Assembly: GCF_028769735.1 (NCBI RefSeq)
Contig: NC_088170.1
Span: 43,878,585-43,942,584 of the forward strand
Length of the DNA stretch: 64,000 bases
Origin: Zonotrichia leucophrys gambelii
Lineage: Eukaryota; Chordata; Aves; Passeriformes; Passerellidae
Direction of reading: 5' to 3'
A program made the position numbers and the translations under genes. The notes beneath the pieces are model-generated. The model did not search any database. It had not been told where the DNA came from and was given only the letters and a program-made list of their open reading frames with translations. Of this stretch, positions 1 through 13,188 are shown piece by piece (the stretch's first letter is position 1; each line of letters starts with the position of its first letter).

Positions 1-555
1 ATTTACAGTGTACAATCGACCACAGCTAGGGAGAAATTCCATGTTCATTATTGTCTATGGGTAAATTATACTGATGTAAATTCAAGGGTATTTTAAAAAT
101 ACATAATCTTATGCTGTTTTATGCCAAATGCATGCTCAGTTTTCTTTTAATTATTATCCAGTGTTATTAAGAGAAATAAAGCAAAAAATATTCCAGTGCT
201 ACTTTCCCCTTTTTTGTTTCAACTGTGACCTTTCTATTTTTAGTCAATAGCTGGGTCACAGGCCGGGCATTTCCTACCCAGAACTCTTCAGAGTTAACAG
301 GAGGAAATCACAAGGAAAGGTTTTAGAAGCCCTGACCATTATAAGTGCTTCCTTAGGTCCAGCTGAAACAACTCTAATAATCTATTTACTAATCCAGGAG
401 AATTCTTCACAAGATAGCTTTAAAACAGAGTCCATTTTTTCCTCTTTATATTTGTAAGATAGAACAGGTGGAATGGGGAAATCACCCCAAGTTCCCACAA
501 ACCAGACCTTCCTAAGCAGCCAAAACCACAAGCTACAGGCACACACATGCTTGTT

Positions 556-607
556 GTGAGAAGCATTTGCTTTTTTTGTTGTGAGGTGAGAAGCATCTGC
601 TTTTTCC
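556..607. repeat. Two-copy tandem duplication, 30-bp period
   Basis: GTGAGAAGCATTTGCTTTTT at 556 recurs as GTGAGAAGCATCTGCTTTTT at 586 with one mismatch. Confidence 0.85.
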
Positions 608-1170
608 ATTGTAAATCTACAGCACAGCAAGTTTGTTCCTATTTCTCCTACCATACCAGTCAGGTCTGATGACACTGGAAAGACACAATCTTCTCCACCA
701 TTTCAGCTCTTCTAAACTACAACACTCCTATCTCTATAAGGATTCATATTTCTTGAAGCCTCCTCTTTTAAATTATGTTTGGTGGTTGCAGAATTCAAAA
801 ATTGCTTTTATTTCCTAGAGGTGCATTTTGTGATTTATCTCCAATTTTAAGAAGTTCAGGACAAAATATAAAGATTCCAGTCACAGTAGGAAATAAAGTG
901 AAAAAGGAAGCACAACCTGATATCTAGCTTCATTGTGCAGAAACACTCATCAAGTAACAAAACAAAAGAGCCTGACAGCAGCAATCAGCAGCTCTGGCAG
1001 TTGTGTGCACAGAAGCTGTTTCCATAAAAACCTGTTTGTTCAGGTGCTAGCAATTGAGGAGGAGTTCCAGTTGTGTTGCTGCAAGCTCCTGTAATGCTCA
1101 CACAGGGGTGTTTGCAGAGTGTCAGAGCTCTGGAGGGAGCTGTTACAGGCTATCAGCTCACTAATCTTCA

Positions 1171-1286
1171 TGTTAAAAAGGCCCTAAATATGTATTCACA
1201 AGATAGACAGATCTATTTATTTTATTGTTTAAGTAATCCATGTGTTGAAAAGGTCTTAAATAGGAATTCACCAGGCAGGCAGGTCT
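1171..1286. repeat. Two diverged direct copies, 72-bp period
   Basis: Copy 1 at 1171-1214 (TGTTAAAAAGGCCCTAAATA...) and copy 2 at 1243-1286 (TGTTGAAAAGGTCTTAAATA...) align over about 44 bases without gaps and differ at about ten positions. This is an old tandem duplication. Confidence 0.75.
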
Positions 1287-2223
1287 CTCCTGGACTATTA
1301 CAGCAGTGGTGGGCTGTTCACTGAGAATGAATATTACTGAGACCACTCTTCAGTGGCCCACGAGAGCCTCAACCCATAAATACTTATAGGTGTTCAAGTA
1401 ACTTTATTCAGAAAAACAGCCTCACTCAGACTGCTAATCTGAAATGACTCCTTTACTTCTAAGGCAAAAAATGCCAATAAAAATCAATCTCTTCAAAAGT
1501 GTAATGTCACAGAACTGATAAATTTGAATTTGCTCCTGAAATACCTTTGCTCATCACAATGGGATGAGTATTACTGGAAGAGGGAACCAGTGTGTTACTG
1601 CTGCACTGTATCTACTGCAATGCTCAGATACAGTAGAAGAATAAGAAGAGCAGGGTAAAAGTTTCCCCTATGTTCAGTGGAAAGATGTCTAAACAAATAC
1701 TTATGGCCAATTCCAAAAGGTTTCTAGTTCATCTCTATTCTAGACCCATTTTTAGTTGTTTGTGAAAAGAGCTGGCAGCATCTGATCCAGAAATGCTCAG
1801 GTCAATACAAAACCTTAGGAATTTCAGCAGGTTTGGATCAGACCAATAGTAAATTTGATGGACTAATCTAAATTTACAGTTAACAGATTTATGAGTGCAA
1901 ATACTTATCAAAACATTTAAAGGAATGGCTGTGCATAACCATAAATTAGCATTTGCATTCAACATTTATTTCTGTATTCTGACGGAAAAATCTGTCCCTT
2001 GGGTCTACAAATCAGAACATGATCTTAAGAGTAATAATTTTTGCCCTGAAGTATTAGCCAACCCTCAGAGCACTATGTACTGCTGTGCTCAGGAGGAGGA
2101 TGATGCAGTATAGCAACTTGCATATGAATATTCTAATTTCCAGAAGTCCTATTTTCTATAGGATGGGAAGAATCCACACAGCATGTGTGTAGTTTCCAGC
2201 TCATGCTCCAAGTGGGAAAAGTA

Positions 2224-2280
2224 TCACATGGTTTTTTCTCAAAATGTTTTTTTTTTCTCACACGGTTTTTTCTCAAAATA
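2224..2280. repeat. Two-copy tandem duplication, 34-bp period
   Basis: TCACATGGTTTTTTCTCAAA at 2224 recurs as TCACACGGTTTTTTCTCAAA at 2258; the copies are separated by a T-run. Confidence 0.85.
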
Positions 2281-5200
2281 CCATGCTCTTTCCTCCAAGA
2301 ACTCTTATCCTTTCATTGCCTGGACACAAAAGGCTCCATAAAACACGACCACAGAAATATTTTACCTGCACATGATTCATGTGGCTCTCTGCATGCTTAC
2401 TGATATGCACAAAAAAGTAATGGAGCAAAAAAGTAACATAAAGCTGCTCAATGGTTTTTAAATGAAGAGCATCAGAATACCTCATAATTTCATATAAGGT
2501 CAACTCTATCCTAAGCAACTTTTCAGAGGTACTGGTCTTAAAACTCTCCCAATCTATCAGGCCTAGCATTGGTGTGCATTAGAACTAAAGTCATCAGACT
2601 CAGGTGGGCTAACACAATGGCTGCCATTCTCCCTTTTCCACTCTGAAATGTTTCCCTCCTGGTATGATGGACTGTTGATATAATTTTCCAGGCTCCTGAA
2701 AGCTGAAACAATCACTTGTGCTTAGAAATGAAAATAATCAGAGCTATAAAGTATTTTAGGCAATTATTCTGGTTTCTTTTGTGCATCCACATTGACTAAC
2801 ACCCAACCTTCCTCCAAAAAACACCACCTCAATGTTGACAGCAAATTTAAGTATAGTCTTCCTCAGATATGCAACAACAGAAAATGCAAACCACTTCTAT
2901 TCCTTCTCAGGGATGTCTGCTTTTGCTGTTTGGAAGAAGCATTCAGCTGGAAATCCTCAGCTTTTCCTATCTGAGATATATGAGGTTTTAAAAGGTGTAA
3001 TCCCCCAGCAGAAAGCAATCACCTCCCATTCTGCTTGTGCTCAAAAGCCACTTCAGTACATACATAGTGTGAAGGTCTCTGCCCATGGATAAGGACCTGG
3101 TGACTAAACAGCACTACCAGCCTGCTTGTAACATCTTATTTTCTTGTCTCATTAGACTTGATTGCACAGGACAGATATCAGTTATATTTTCTTTTGACCA
3201 GCTCTGTCTTTACAACATTCTTTGTTGGTTATCTTTTTTCTACCTATTTTTGTAACAGTCCCACCATTTCAATGACTCTGTCCCCTTGATTTCTGTATTA
3301 CTGTTAATGCTCTGAAACAAGTATACAAAGTTTCCCTCTCCTGGATAGTAGGTTTAGAAATATTATTAAGCGTGCACCATTAGCTTACTTATTTCTCCCT
3401 AGTACCTGTAGCCTCTATTCTTACAAGGACAAATTTTAGAGCAAAGTTTAACACAGATTTACTGGGGACTGTGATGTTTTTAGTCATTTCACCTCATTGG
3501 AACCAGCAAGTGGGATCTATAATCTAAACTCACTTGTCCAGCAGAAAGCCACTCATAGTCAGGCTGGGTGGGTTTGTTCTGAATATCTCTGGCTCTCTTT
3601 CAGTGATATTGATTACAAGTCCAATGGAGCACTTACACATCAGTCCATTCCTGCTTCTTAAAAGTCCTCATGAGTATCTGGCTATGCAAGAATTGCAAAT
3701 CTTTTGATGCTTTCTGCCAACACTGACTGATGTGGGCTCTGCCTTACCATCTACCAGCAATTCAGATTTCTTTCAGATTTCTTTTCGGACAATTTTTGCA
3801 GTAACAACACAAGAATGCACAAGCTGGCAGATGAAAATCCCCCAGCTTCATCATCTTCCCAGCCATTTGTTTAAAGTATGGTACTGTATGGAGCCTAATG
3901 AGCCTCCCTGGGAGTGCATCCTTCCAAGACAATTGGCTCATACTTAACTTCATTGCAGTGTGACAATCTGACCACAGCCCACAGGGTTTTTCTAGCTTAC
4001 AGCTGGAGTAGAAGAGTCTTATAAGTGTCTAATCCTACCACTGCAAGTGTAAGTCCATAGCCCCAGTGCTGGCCATCATATATGATCCTCCTCTTGGTGT
4101 CTCATGGTGGTAGCTCAGGTACTTAAACACTAGCACATATCTGTAAGCAAGAACCAAAGCGATTAGAGTTTTTCAGGTCTTTCCCGTTCTTGGAAAACAT
4201 TTTTGTTTCCAGCACCCCCTTTGCTAATGATCTTATTTCCTTACTTCCTAATGTGGCCATATATTTTGTGTTTGTGTCTCAGAACTGATGCATTCTTCAT
4301 TTACAAACCATTTCTTGGAAATAATGAGGTGTTGTTGTAGATCTTTTTCTGCTCACTATCTTGTTTCAATTCCTTTCTGAAATCTCCACGTTTGGATTTT
4401 AATCCATTTAAAATTTTTGCCATGGAGACCTGCGAGCTACTTGTTTCCATCCTTTTGTACAATGGGAAAATTAATGTGCATTTTGGAAACAGAACCATGC
4501 TCTTGACAGCAGACAAGTTTTTCGCTGTGTGTGATTAGCTAAAGTTCAATCAGAAAGTTGTCACAAATGAAAAAACAACTATAAAATCAAGGAACACTGA
4601 TAAAATCATCCTTCTAAATAAAGCACAGTAAAAACAATAAACCTCTTTCCCCTAAACACAGGACAAATCAATCAATGTGAGATAGAGAACACTCTGTGGC
4701 TCTTCCATCCAGCCTGCAGACTGAGGGGTGGCATGAGCAGGGCTTCTGCACCCTTCTCCATGCTGCTTTCACCCTAAGATGGTGGATATGATGTGTTCAA
4801 AATCCAGAAACAAAGCAACACACTTTTGAGACAATTTAATACAGGAAGTAATATAAAAGCTGGTCTTTAATTGGAGATCTCCAAAGGAAAGTGAGGAAAA
4901 ATGCCCACATCACATAGGGTGAATACAGTTTTGTAAGTTTAGCATTGGAGCATAGCCTCTACTCCACCCCTGCCCTGCTGCTTCTCCCCAGGACTGGCAA
5001 CAGGAGCTGGGAATTTCTTTTTGACTCTGAGACTCTTTTTTGGGATAGAGATGTATAACTCTGAGGACAATGCTCTCAGTTTTTCCAGATCCCTGGTAAT
5101 GGCAAGGGAGCTTAATAAGCTCTTACAGGGACCTGAAATAGCAAATAATACACCCAGTGAGTAACCTAAACCATAATATTACCATATGGGCTTAAACTTT

Positions 5201-7008
5201 GGGAATATCTTTAATGTTTAGAGCTCTGCTAATTAAAGGCTGTGAGATATTCTTGTTCCTCCTAAAAACGCACATATTTAGTAGAAAACATTCTTCTCAA
5301 AGGAGTCTAGACAGTTTCTTTCCCATTTAAATTTCACATCAAACACTTTATTTCAGTCACTCAGTGAATATGCCCTAGGCAACTGAATCACAGCTAACAG
5401 CAAATTAATGACTATGATGTTGTGATTAGCAGAGAACACAGGCAACTGAGAACCTGTCCAAACATTTACTGTAGTCACAGCATTTATGCCAGTCTTTACT
5501 GGGGATAAATAATGGCCACAAAGAGGACTTGATTCCACCAGGTAGACCCTTTAAAAAGTGTCACTGATAGTAATATATAAATGTTGAAAATTATTTCTGT
5601 TTTACCATTAAAAAAAATCTAGATGCTTACATTACTAATTAAATTACATACTACCAGAAAAAAATCGTTTCTATTACATTTCAGGAACAAGCATCATGAA
5701 CAAACACACTTGACAGAGAAATTTAATACTGTATTACACAGGGGAAGCCAAAATAAAACTTGAAGTCTGAGACTCTGATGCTGTGAGACCCTACACCAAA
5801 ATCCAACTGGGAAGAAATAATAATTTCACTCATCCATAGCAATGATTTTTTGAGGAGTTCAAATAAAAGTTTGCTTGTTCTGATAAGATCCACTGAGTAG
5901 ACGTTATTTGATTTTCCAGATTCCCCTGTCTGCTGGAAGAGCAATGGGCTGAACGTGCAGTTGAGCGTCTTAGATGCTAAAGACACAATAAAAGTGAACT
6001 CACTGAGTATTTGCCAAGGCTCTTGCCTTTCATTTAATTTCCAAATGCCATCCAGTCATATGAAACCTTTATAGGGTTTCTTAAAGTAGAGCAAACAGGA
6101 GGGTGGGAAGTTTTTAATCTTGTATTAAAGATTTTAAATTATTTATAATCATTCTTATTTAAAACAGAGTAACTTGAACTTATGAAAAGACTCAGCACTT
6201 TAATAATAAAAAGAACCATCTGCTTCTTGTGCCTGTTCCTATAAATATTTTGTTACTAGATGACAGTGGAAAACATGAAAGCTAATGACTGACTGACAAG
6301 TAGATTATTTAGATATTGAAATGAAAATCTAATGAAGAGCAACATCACTAATCATATGTTATCATTTTGGGAAGCTTCACATAATGATTTTCCAGTGACT
6401 CAGAAAAACATCCACCCTTGTCACCAGACAGTGCAATACATTAGCAGCAAAGGGAGATTTGTGGTACAGAGCACAATCTCTTATAATTGCAATACTTACA
6501 ATGTCAAATATCAAAGAGCAAGTAATAAAAACTATATTCATTGTCCAATTTGAAGCATGATCTTAAAAACACTCAGGCACACACCCAAATATCTAGAAGA
6601 CTGATTTCTAATGCATGAAATACAAGGACAATTGATTCTTAAAATTAGAGGCAGGAGGAGGAAAGCAATAAAGCTTCCAGTAACCATTTGTGGAAAGGTG
6701 CTTTAAAGTGTTAAATCTACTAAAGAGAAGCATTTGAGTTACAGCCTCCACTGCAGAAAGACAGAACATGTTAAACAAGCCTCCTAGACTGCAGAATTCT
6801 GCTTTCAAATTTCACATCTTTAGCTTAACCCTAGCCTAACCCCAGTAAATCCTGTGACATCACACAAGTATAACACAAAACTGCCTTTTGTGATGATTTT
6901 TAAGAAGTATTCCCACTCTTCTTTTTCTCAGAGGAGCCTGCTATCAGCTGTGTAAATGTCATATCTGTAATAACAGAAAGAGAGGGTGAAGTGTGCCCAT
7001 GATCTTAC

Positions 7009-7111
7009 CTCATACTCAAAGTCCTCTGCTCTATCTGCATCAGCAGGCAGGCTGGAAAGATACTCATTGCCTTCATAAAATTCATGCTCCACTGGGTGAA
7101 GAGAATGGCAG
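7009..7111 (-). CDS. PDZRN4: PDZRN4 internal coding exon (linker before PDZ2)
   Basis: This is the next exon in transcript order, 103 bases: one base finishing the split serine codon (AG|C), then 34 codons. It encodes CHSLHPVEHEFYEGNEY followed by LSSLPADADRAEDFEYE, the acidic linker between the two PDZ domains of PDZRN4. The minus-strand acceptor is TTGTTCCACATAG and the donor is GAG|GTAAGATC, close to consensus. The phase-2 junction joins exactly to the 8693-8946 exon. From family knowledge, the following exon should continue EVEL and lead into PDZ2; it was not found between 1 and 7008. The acidic, proline-poor composition suggests a flexible linker; no catalytic residues are expected. The paralogue PDZRN3 differs clearly in this stretch, which supports PDZRN4. 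Confidence 0.93.
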
Positions 7112-8692
7112 CTATGTGGAACAAAGCAGTACAATAACAATAGATGAGAAAATATGGGTTTTTTTTTAATTAAAAGGTCCCACCTCACCCCCCTCCACTG
7201 TCACCTCCTCCCCCTGCTGCCAACCCAGTCTCACTTCATAGTTTTCTCATCTCAGAAATGCTTGTCTGAACGGCTGGACAGCCTGAAAGAACCAAGTACC
7301 TGAAAGAGCCAGTACCAAGAAGCAGCACAGGCTGCTTTCCCTGAAAAGCTCATACTCTGGTTGAGTTCATTTTGCTGGATTCATCTTTAGGCATATTTAC
7401 ACAGGGTGATTTCTTATAAGGATCTGGTTTGAACCAAACTGCTTCACTGTGACATTTTGGATTTCTTACACCCATAAAGGTACATAACTCCAGATTCAGG
7501 TGCTGTGTCATGGCTGGGGGGAAACTCATTAATTATCTTGTCATAGTCTTAATCTACAGGCCATATCAGGCTCACAAACTGCTCAAGAATTTATGTAAAA
7601 TAACTTGCATTATCCACTTGTGTTAAAGTGGTAACAACATGGTGAAGCGCACTTGAGCAACTGCACAATTACAAATGTTAGTATACTGTACTGTTAAATG
7701 GGTTTGGAACACAAAGAATGAGGTCTTTACAGCATCTTTAGACCCAAGGCTGGATCCCAACCATGTAGTATCCACGGTGGACCTATTTCAGCAGAGGTTG
7801 AAAACTCTTCCCCATTCTGAGGGCACAGGAACTTCAATCACAGTAGCCCAGAGTTTAGAAATACCCAGTAAAAACTCAGAAATACATGTATCCTGTTCCT
7901 TGCTGTGCAGCAGTCAGCAGTAAGTCAAATCCATCTTGCCCAGAATTTCCAAAAATGGACCTACATCAAAGTTAAAAGTGTCATGTTCTGCATTAGCATC
8001 AATTCTGCAACTCCACACAACATGCCAGCAAAGCAGTGAAAAGGCTCTAGGGCTATGATATTTTTTGGCAGGCTACAGAGGGTCTGTAGGGTCATCTGAG
8101 GTCACCCACAACATGATGTTATTTATGAGGTGGGGTTAAAAGAGGAAGAACCCTACACCCTATTTATGTATAAGCACCACCTGCTGGAGTTTGCATCCAA
8201 TTCAGTTTCAAGGAGAGAAAATTTAATTAATATATTTTGCCATATGACAGATGAAAAGGTACTTTTTCATATCTATATTTTTGGAATTGTTTTGCTTTTG
8301 ATAAGGGGAACTTTATATTAAATCACTTGTTTCCTTGATTTGTTTTTGTAAAAAAAATTGGAAGAAAAGAAAACAAGACAAGCTCTTTCTAGGTCTGAAG
8401 AAGACTTTTTGGTACTTTGGAACACAGAAGTGTTTTTCTTCTTGACTAGGGCTTAGCTTTGGATGAACGGATACATAAACACAAAGTAAACATGTCTGAG
8501 ATTCCTCCCTGTAGCCCTAATCTACAAGCAGAGTTTAGGAAAGCTGTCACTGAAGCCTGTATGGGATAATGGTTATCAACAACATTTATTATTTATTTAA
8601 AATGTTCCTGAGATTTTTCAGGAGAAGGCTAAAAGATCATCCCTGCAATGCCTCAATCCCGCAGGTAAACAGCAGAAAAAGATAAACCATAC
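7112..8692 (-). other. PDZRN4: PDZRN4 intron between the two exons
   Basis: This 1,581-bp phase-2 intron runs from the GTATGG donor at 8692 to the CATAG acceptor ending at 7112. The 3' end has a T-rich tract before the AG. The body is AT-rich and shows no other coding signal, named repeat or RNA gene that I can recognise. Short open frames inside it (for example 7675-7923 and 8130-8321 on the plus strand) have no family resemblance. Confidence 0.9.
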
Positions 8693-8946
8693 CTATCTGA
8701 AAGGAGAAAAGGGCAGATATCTGGAACTGGTGGTGTGGAAGGCCTTAGCTTGGCCAGAGCCATGATGTGCTCAAAAGTGATGTCAGTCTGAGTGCTGGCA
8801 TCCATGAGCCGAACATCCTGAGAGCCACTGTGAGCCTTGGCAGCTGGGGCTCGTCGTAGCACCTGAACCACGATGGGCTCCTTGGCATTGCGGAAAGCTT
8901 CCACGGCCTCCTCGTGAGTGGCCTTGGACAGGTCCTTCCCATTGAC
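8693..8946 (-). CDS. PDZRN4: PDZRN4 internal coding exon (end of PDZ1 plus linker)
   Basis: This internal exon has 254 bases, 84 full codons plus two bases. It opens in phase 0 with [18 protein letters not shown], the last helix region of PDZ domain 1, followed by the final strand [11 protein letters not shown]. It then runs into the family hallmark [14 protein letters not shown] and a proline-rich stretch ([12 protein letters not shown]), ending LLSD plus AG. On the minus strand it follows a pyrimidine-rich TTTTCCCTAG acceptor and ends at AG|GTATGG. The family (PDZRN3, PDZRN4, PDZD4) shares [14 protein letters not shown]; the [18 protein letters not shown] wording matches PDZRN4 rather than PDZRN3 as I recall them. 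Full-length PDZRN4 is a RING-type E3 ligase-like scaffold with two PDZ domains, but neither the RING nor the start of PDZ1 lies in this exon. The segment after VLRR ([11 protein letters not shown]) is less conserved than its surroundings. An ATG inside the exon is not a start; this is a spliced internal exon. Confidence 0.94.
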
Positions 8947-11485
8947 CTAGGGAAAACAGGGAACACAGCCAGGGTGAGAGAAAAGGCAGCATAAAAACAT
9001 GGGTGTAAAATATAGGGGGATGAATTATTTGTGCAGCACATCAAGTCACCTGATGACATCAATGAGCATATTTTGGTATCCATGCAAGAGGGAATATACA
9101 GATGGAAGGAGAAATAAGTTCTTTAATCTTTCCTAGAAATTAGAAATGGTTTGAAGTCTTCCATAAGTGTCCCACCCAATGGAATCCAAACACAGCAAAA
9201 AACCCCCAATATTTAGAAAGTAATTTAAATTATTTCCTCTTATCCTATTTTATTAACTTTGTAAAATACAGCTAAAATAGGAAGGGTGCCTTTAATTTTG
9301 AATTTCAGCATTTTCTGTGGTATGCAATTGTTTTAAAGGATTTCTGGCATAGCACTGTTATTAATGCAGATGTCAATAAACATGTCTCTGATGTCTAAAA
9401 AGAAACAAGGCCAATTTTCAATGTTTTGTCACTTATCTGCTACGGCCATTATACAACCATTAAGACCACAGATAGGAAGATTGAACTAGCACAGTCAGCT
9501 GCTGGTCTTTCAAGGAAAGAGAACTTACTCAATAAATAATTTGCTATGAACAGACAAATAATCAACCAGAGAAAATTACATTGCAAATGTAGCATAGCTT
9601 GGCAAAACTAAAAGACTGTGCCAAGATTTCTTTCTGCTACAGGCAAAGCAGCAAATTCCTCCTGGTCTAGATGAGACCTAAAATAATGTAACTGCAAGGT
9701 TTGATTATGCTAAATTTATACAAATTCAGGTGCTTGGGGCAAGATTTGCAAGCATCAGCCCACTAAAAAATGCGAAGGGTAATTGCTCAATGGCAGTCAG
9801 TAGCTAAGCCCTTGAACACAGGGCTGTGCAACATCCTTTCAGAGAAAATACTATTCCACTGGTTCCAGAGCAGTGGGGCCCCTGTTGACTGCTACACAGG
9901 ACCTAACTGTTGTGAGATATTGTGGAAATGAGATGATCCTGTGCTGGGGTAGAAAGGCAGGGTTTTCTAGTAAGAAATGTGAATACCTGAAGGCACCAAA
10001 ACCTGCTTAAAATTTATATTCCCAGGAAAACTTCTACACTGCCAGCAAATCAGAAATAGGAGTCTGCCACAAGGTCATGCTCAAATTATCTTCTTTGTAT
10101 GGACAATGTGTCATAAAAACTTCATAAAACTTAATGAACCCTCCCCAGAAATGGGACAGACCCATAAATTACTTTTCCACAATGTTTGCAAATAGCGGTG
10201 GAAATGAAAATTTCTCTGCCACATCACTCCTTCATTCAAGAAACTCTTGGAAATTTCTTGCCAAAAAGGACAAAGGCAAACAGGAACAATGTCAGCAAAC
10301 TCAAAAGAGCCTCAATAACTCAGCAGCCTTCAGCAACATTTTGAAGAAACTTGTGCAACCATAGTCCTATCATATTTATGTGTATGGCTAGCATACTGCT
10401 TACCATTAATTTCAAGTATATATCAATTCAGTACATTTCCAGAGTATATGCAAAAGTACAAGGTAGCATCATCTTTCCTCTGACTTAATTTCCAAAGAAT
10501 CAGCCCTTTCACACCCATGTCACTCACAAGGACATGCCAAATAAATGCACTGTGATGTAGCCACCAATGTAAAAGTCAGCTGATCTTTCTAGCTGGACCT
10601 GATGCACTGATGAGAAGCCTACAAATTTTGAACACATTTCTGTACATATAAAAGCTCAAAACTCTTTATGCTGAGTGCCTGGGGCACCCAAAAGTACCAC
10701 ACCACTGCAGCCTAGACTGTGACCAGGTAATTCAAATGGCAGCTAGGCTGGTCACCTAAGATCAATGCATATCTCTGGTCTGTCTGATAACTGAAGCAGA
10801 AAAATTAAGATTTAATGCTATAATTTTATCATTTAGACTATCATCCATAAAATCATAATTAATTATCATTTCATTTGCATGGGAAAATATCAGTTGTATC
10901 TAAGAGGAAAAGCCAGAGCTGTCAAAGAAAAAATTAAGTTATAAGAAAACCAAAGAAATTTCCCCCAGAAGAGAACTTCTGCAAACCCTCCCTGCTAACA
11001 CAAGTGACACTGCCAGGGTGTTCAGACTCAGCGTCATCTAATGGAGGCAATTCGAGATAAAGCTTCAAGCCTGGGTCTTCCTGACACTCTTCAGTCTCTG
11101 CTTCATTCTTGTTTCTAACTCAGATCCTATCAAGGTCACAGTTTTTCAGTGTCTGTGACTTTTATAAAAAGAGTGGCCTATAGGCTAGGCTGTCTGAGGG
11201 ACGCTCATACCTAAGGCCCTAAGAATAGAAAAATTACTTTCCTGGCTCCCCAGTCCCTTTCAATACTTTTTCAGCTTCAGACAACTATATGGTGTTTCTC
11301 CTAAAAGTACATGTTTGAGAATAAACACCACATAGCAATGTATCAATTCTTTTCCTCTATTCAAGAATAAAACATGCAATCCTTCTGTATCCCAGCTGAA
11401 CCATGTGGATATTGGCACAAGATAACCATTTGATCACAGATCCATATCAACAATCTAAAAGACATTTGGATAGCATACAAAACCC

Positions 11486-11497
11486 TTTTTTTTTTTT
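11486..11497. repeat. T12 homopolymer
   Basis: Twelve consecutive T residues in intronic DNA, with no recognised element attached. Confidence 0.85.
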
Positions 11498-13188
11498 GAA
11501 AACCAGAAGCTCTGTCTATTCACATCAGTCAACACTTATCACTTATTCTGAGGAAATAGACATAAATTCACAATAATGCCATTTACATGCAAATTTTATT
11601 TCTAAAGAATAATAATATTTTAAAATCACATGAATGTGAAAAATCACAAAAGATACACATTTTCATTTATCCTGGGAACCTATGTCTGATCTCTATTTTC
11701 ATTTAAATGCCTATTTAATTTGATGACTTCAAACACATTCTGTCCTTTATTTGGTTTCTTATGAAACACAAGCACAGTGGACTCAATACTTGTTTAAACT
11801 GTCACTTGAAGTTCATCAACACACTTTGTCGATCTGCACAAAGGTCACATAATTTACAAATGCCTCCTTTTTCAGAAGAAAATATATAGCTGAATTACTC
11901 TATGCTGGCAGCTGTCCTGCCCACTTGGGGCGGAGGAGAATTTTTTAAAACCCTGAAGCCAGTACTACATATGGGGTTGGAAGCACTTTCCCTGCAGGTT
12001 CTTTAAGGATCTTCTTCCTGCATTATCCCCCAACTTAACTCTCACACACAGTTACCCTGGGAGTTAAAGACAGCTGAGCACTTATTTACAACAAGCCATT
12101 TACAGGTTCTTAGCGGACGATTAAATAAATTCCTCGCCTCTGAAAGGTTACTTTCAGTGGAATCCAGGGTACTATTTTAAGTGGATAGAGAAATCAGTCA
12201 CTTTTAACAGTCAACACAAAGACAAGGGAATACATTTGTTGTAGCAGATGGGCTAATTAATCCACAAGCTAGTTGTGAATGTTAAGTAAAGAATATATCT
12301 TTTCTCATGTAAACCATCCTCCTGCCCTCTTTGATTAAGCTTTTGTTTAATGAAAGCTCTCTCCCCCATCCCCGGCTATTGGACACACTGCAAAGTCTGG
12401 GCCACTTGTCAACATCTCCCCCAGAGTGACTAGTGGCCACTGCCTGGATCCTTGCCATCCCCTTTGGATTCTTGCTCTAAACCCAGCCACATGCAAAACT
12501 TCATCAGCATCAGAAAATAAACAAGGAAATGGGCTTTGTCTTTCATGCAAACATCAAATGACATTGGCCAACTGCCACTTCTAATGCCAGCACCAGTGTA
12601 CACAGGCTGTTCCCACACAGGAAGGTGGGCAGCAGAGAAGGACAGGACTAAATAACAAAACAGTGACTATGAAATATGTAGAAAAATGGTTGTTAAGTTA
12701 TCTTAATGTTATGAGTGCTAAAGAAAAGGTGAAGAAAAATCAGTCCTTCAATGAAGACTGCTTCCAGGACTTAAGTGCCTGTGACTGAAAATTTAAACTG
12801 CCTTGTCTGTCTTCTAACACTTTTCTGCTCTTGATCTTGATTTCATGCTGGGCAGAATTTTTGAAAGAAAATAGCCAGAAACGTAAATGTTTTCAGTAGT
12901 TTTTACTTTTTCCATATTAAGAGAAAAAGGAAAATAGCAGAAAAAAGGGAAAAAAAGGAAAAAGTATTTATAGTCATGTGAATACAATCATCACAAAATC
13001 ATAAGTAGCTCATGAGATAACCTCCTACCCTCAGCAAATATCTGGCATATGAAAGTTTAAATTTAAGATCACCTCTGCTGAAGTAAAATCCTTTGAGACA
13101 CTTCATTTATTCAGCAGAGGCAATGGGAAGAATAACTGAAGTGTTCTGCAAGAGCAGAGATGTCTAGACACACAGCTTTCCTAGCTAA

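Larger units (their letters stand above)
1..7008 (-). other. PDZRN4: Start of the next PDZRN4 intron; no exon recognised
   Basis: Sequence after the GTAAGA donor at 7008 is AT-rich and non-coding by eye. I looked on the minus strand for the start of PDZ2, which in this family contains LGLTVCYRTDD and DPNSIAAKDGR, and did not see it, so the next exon probably lies before position 1. The stretch carries three local tandem duplications, listed separately. Nothing else was recognised. Confidence 0.7.

Noticed and set aside
6822..6844. TTAACCCTAGCCTAACCCCA, resembling a telomeric (CCCTAA) repeat.
   Set aside because: Only two to three imperfect units; too short and degenerate to call an interstitial telomere repeat.
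8745..9083. Other minus-strand frames over the PDZRN4 exon (8745-9083, 8783-8992).
   Set aside because: They are out-of-frame shadows of the real exon and cross its splice acceptor.
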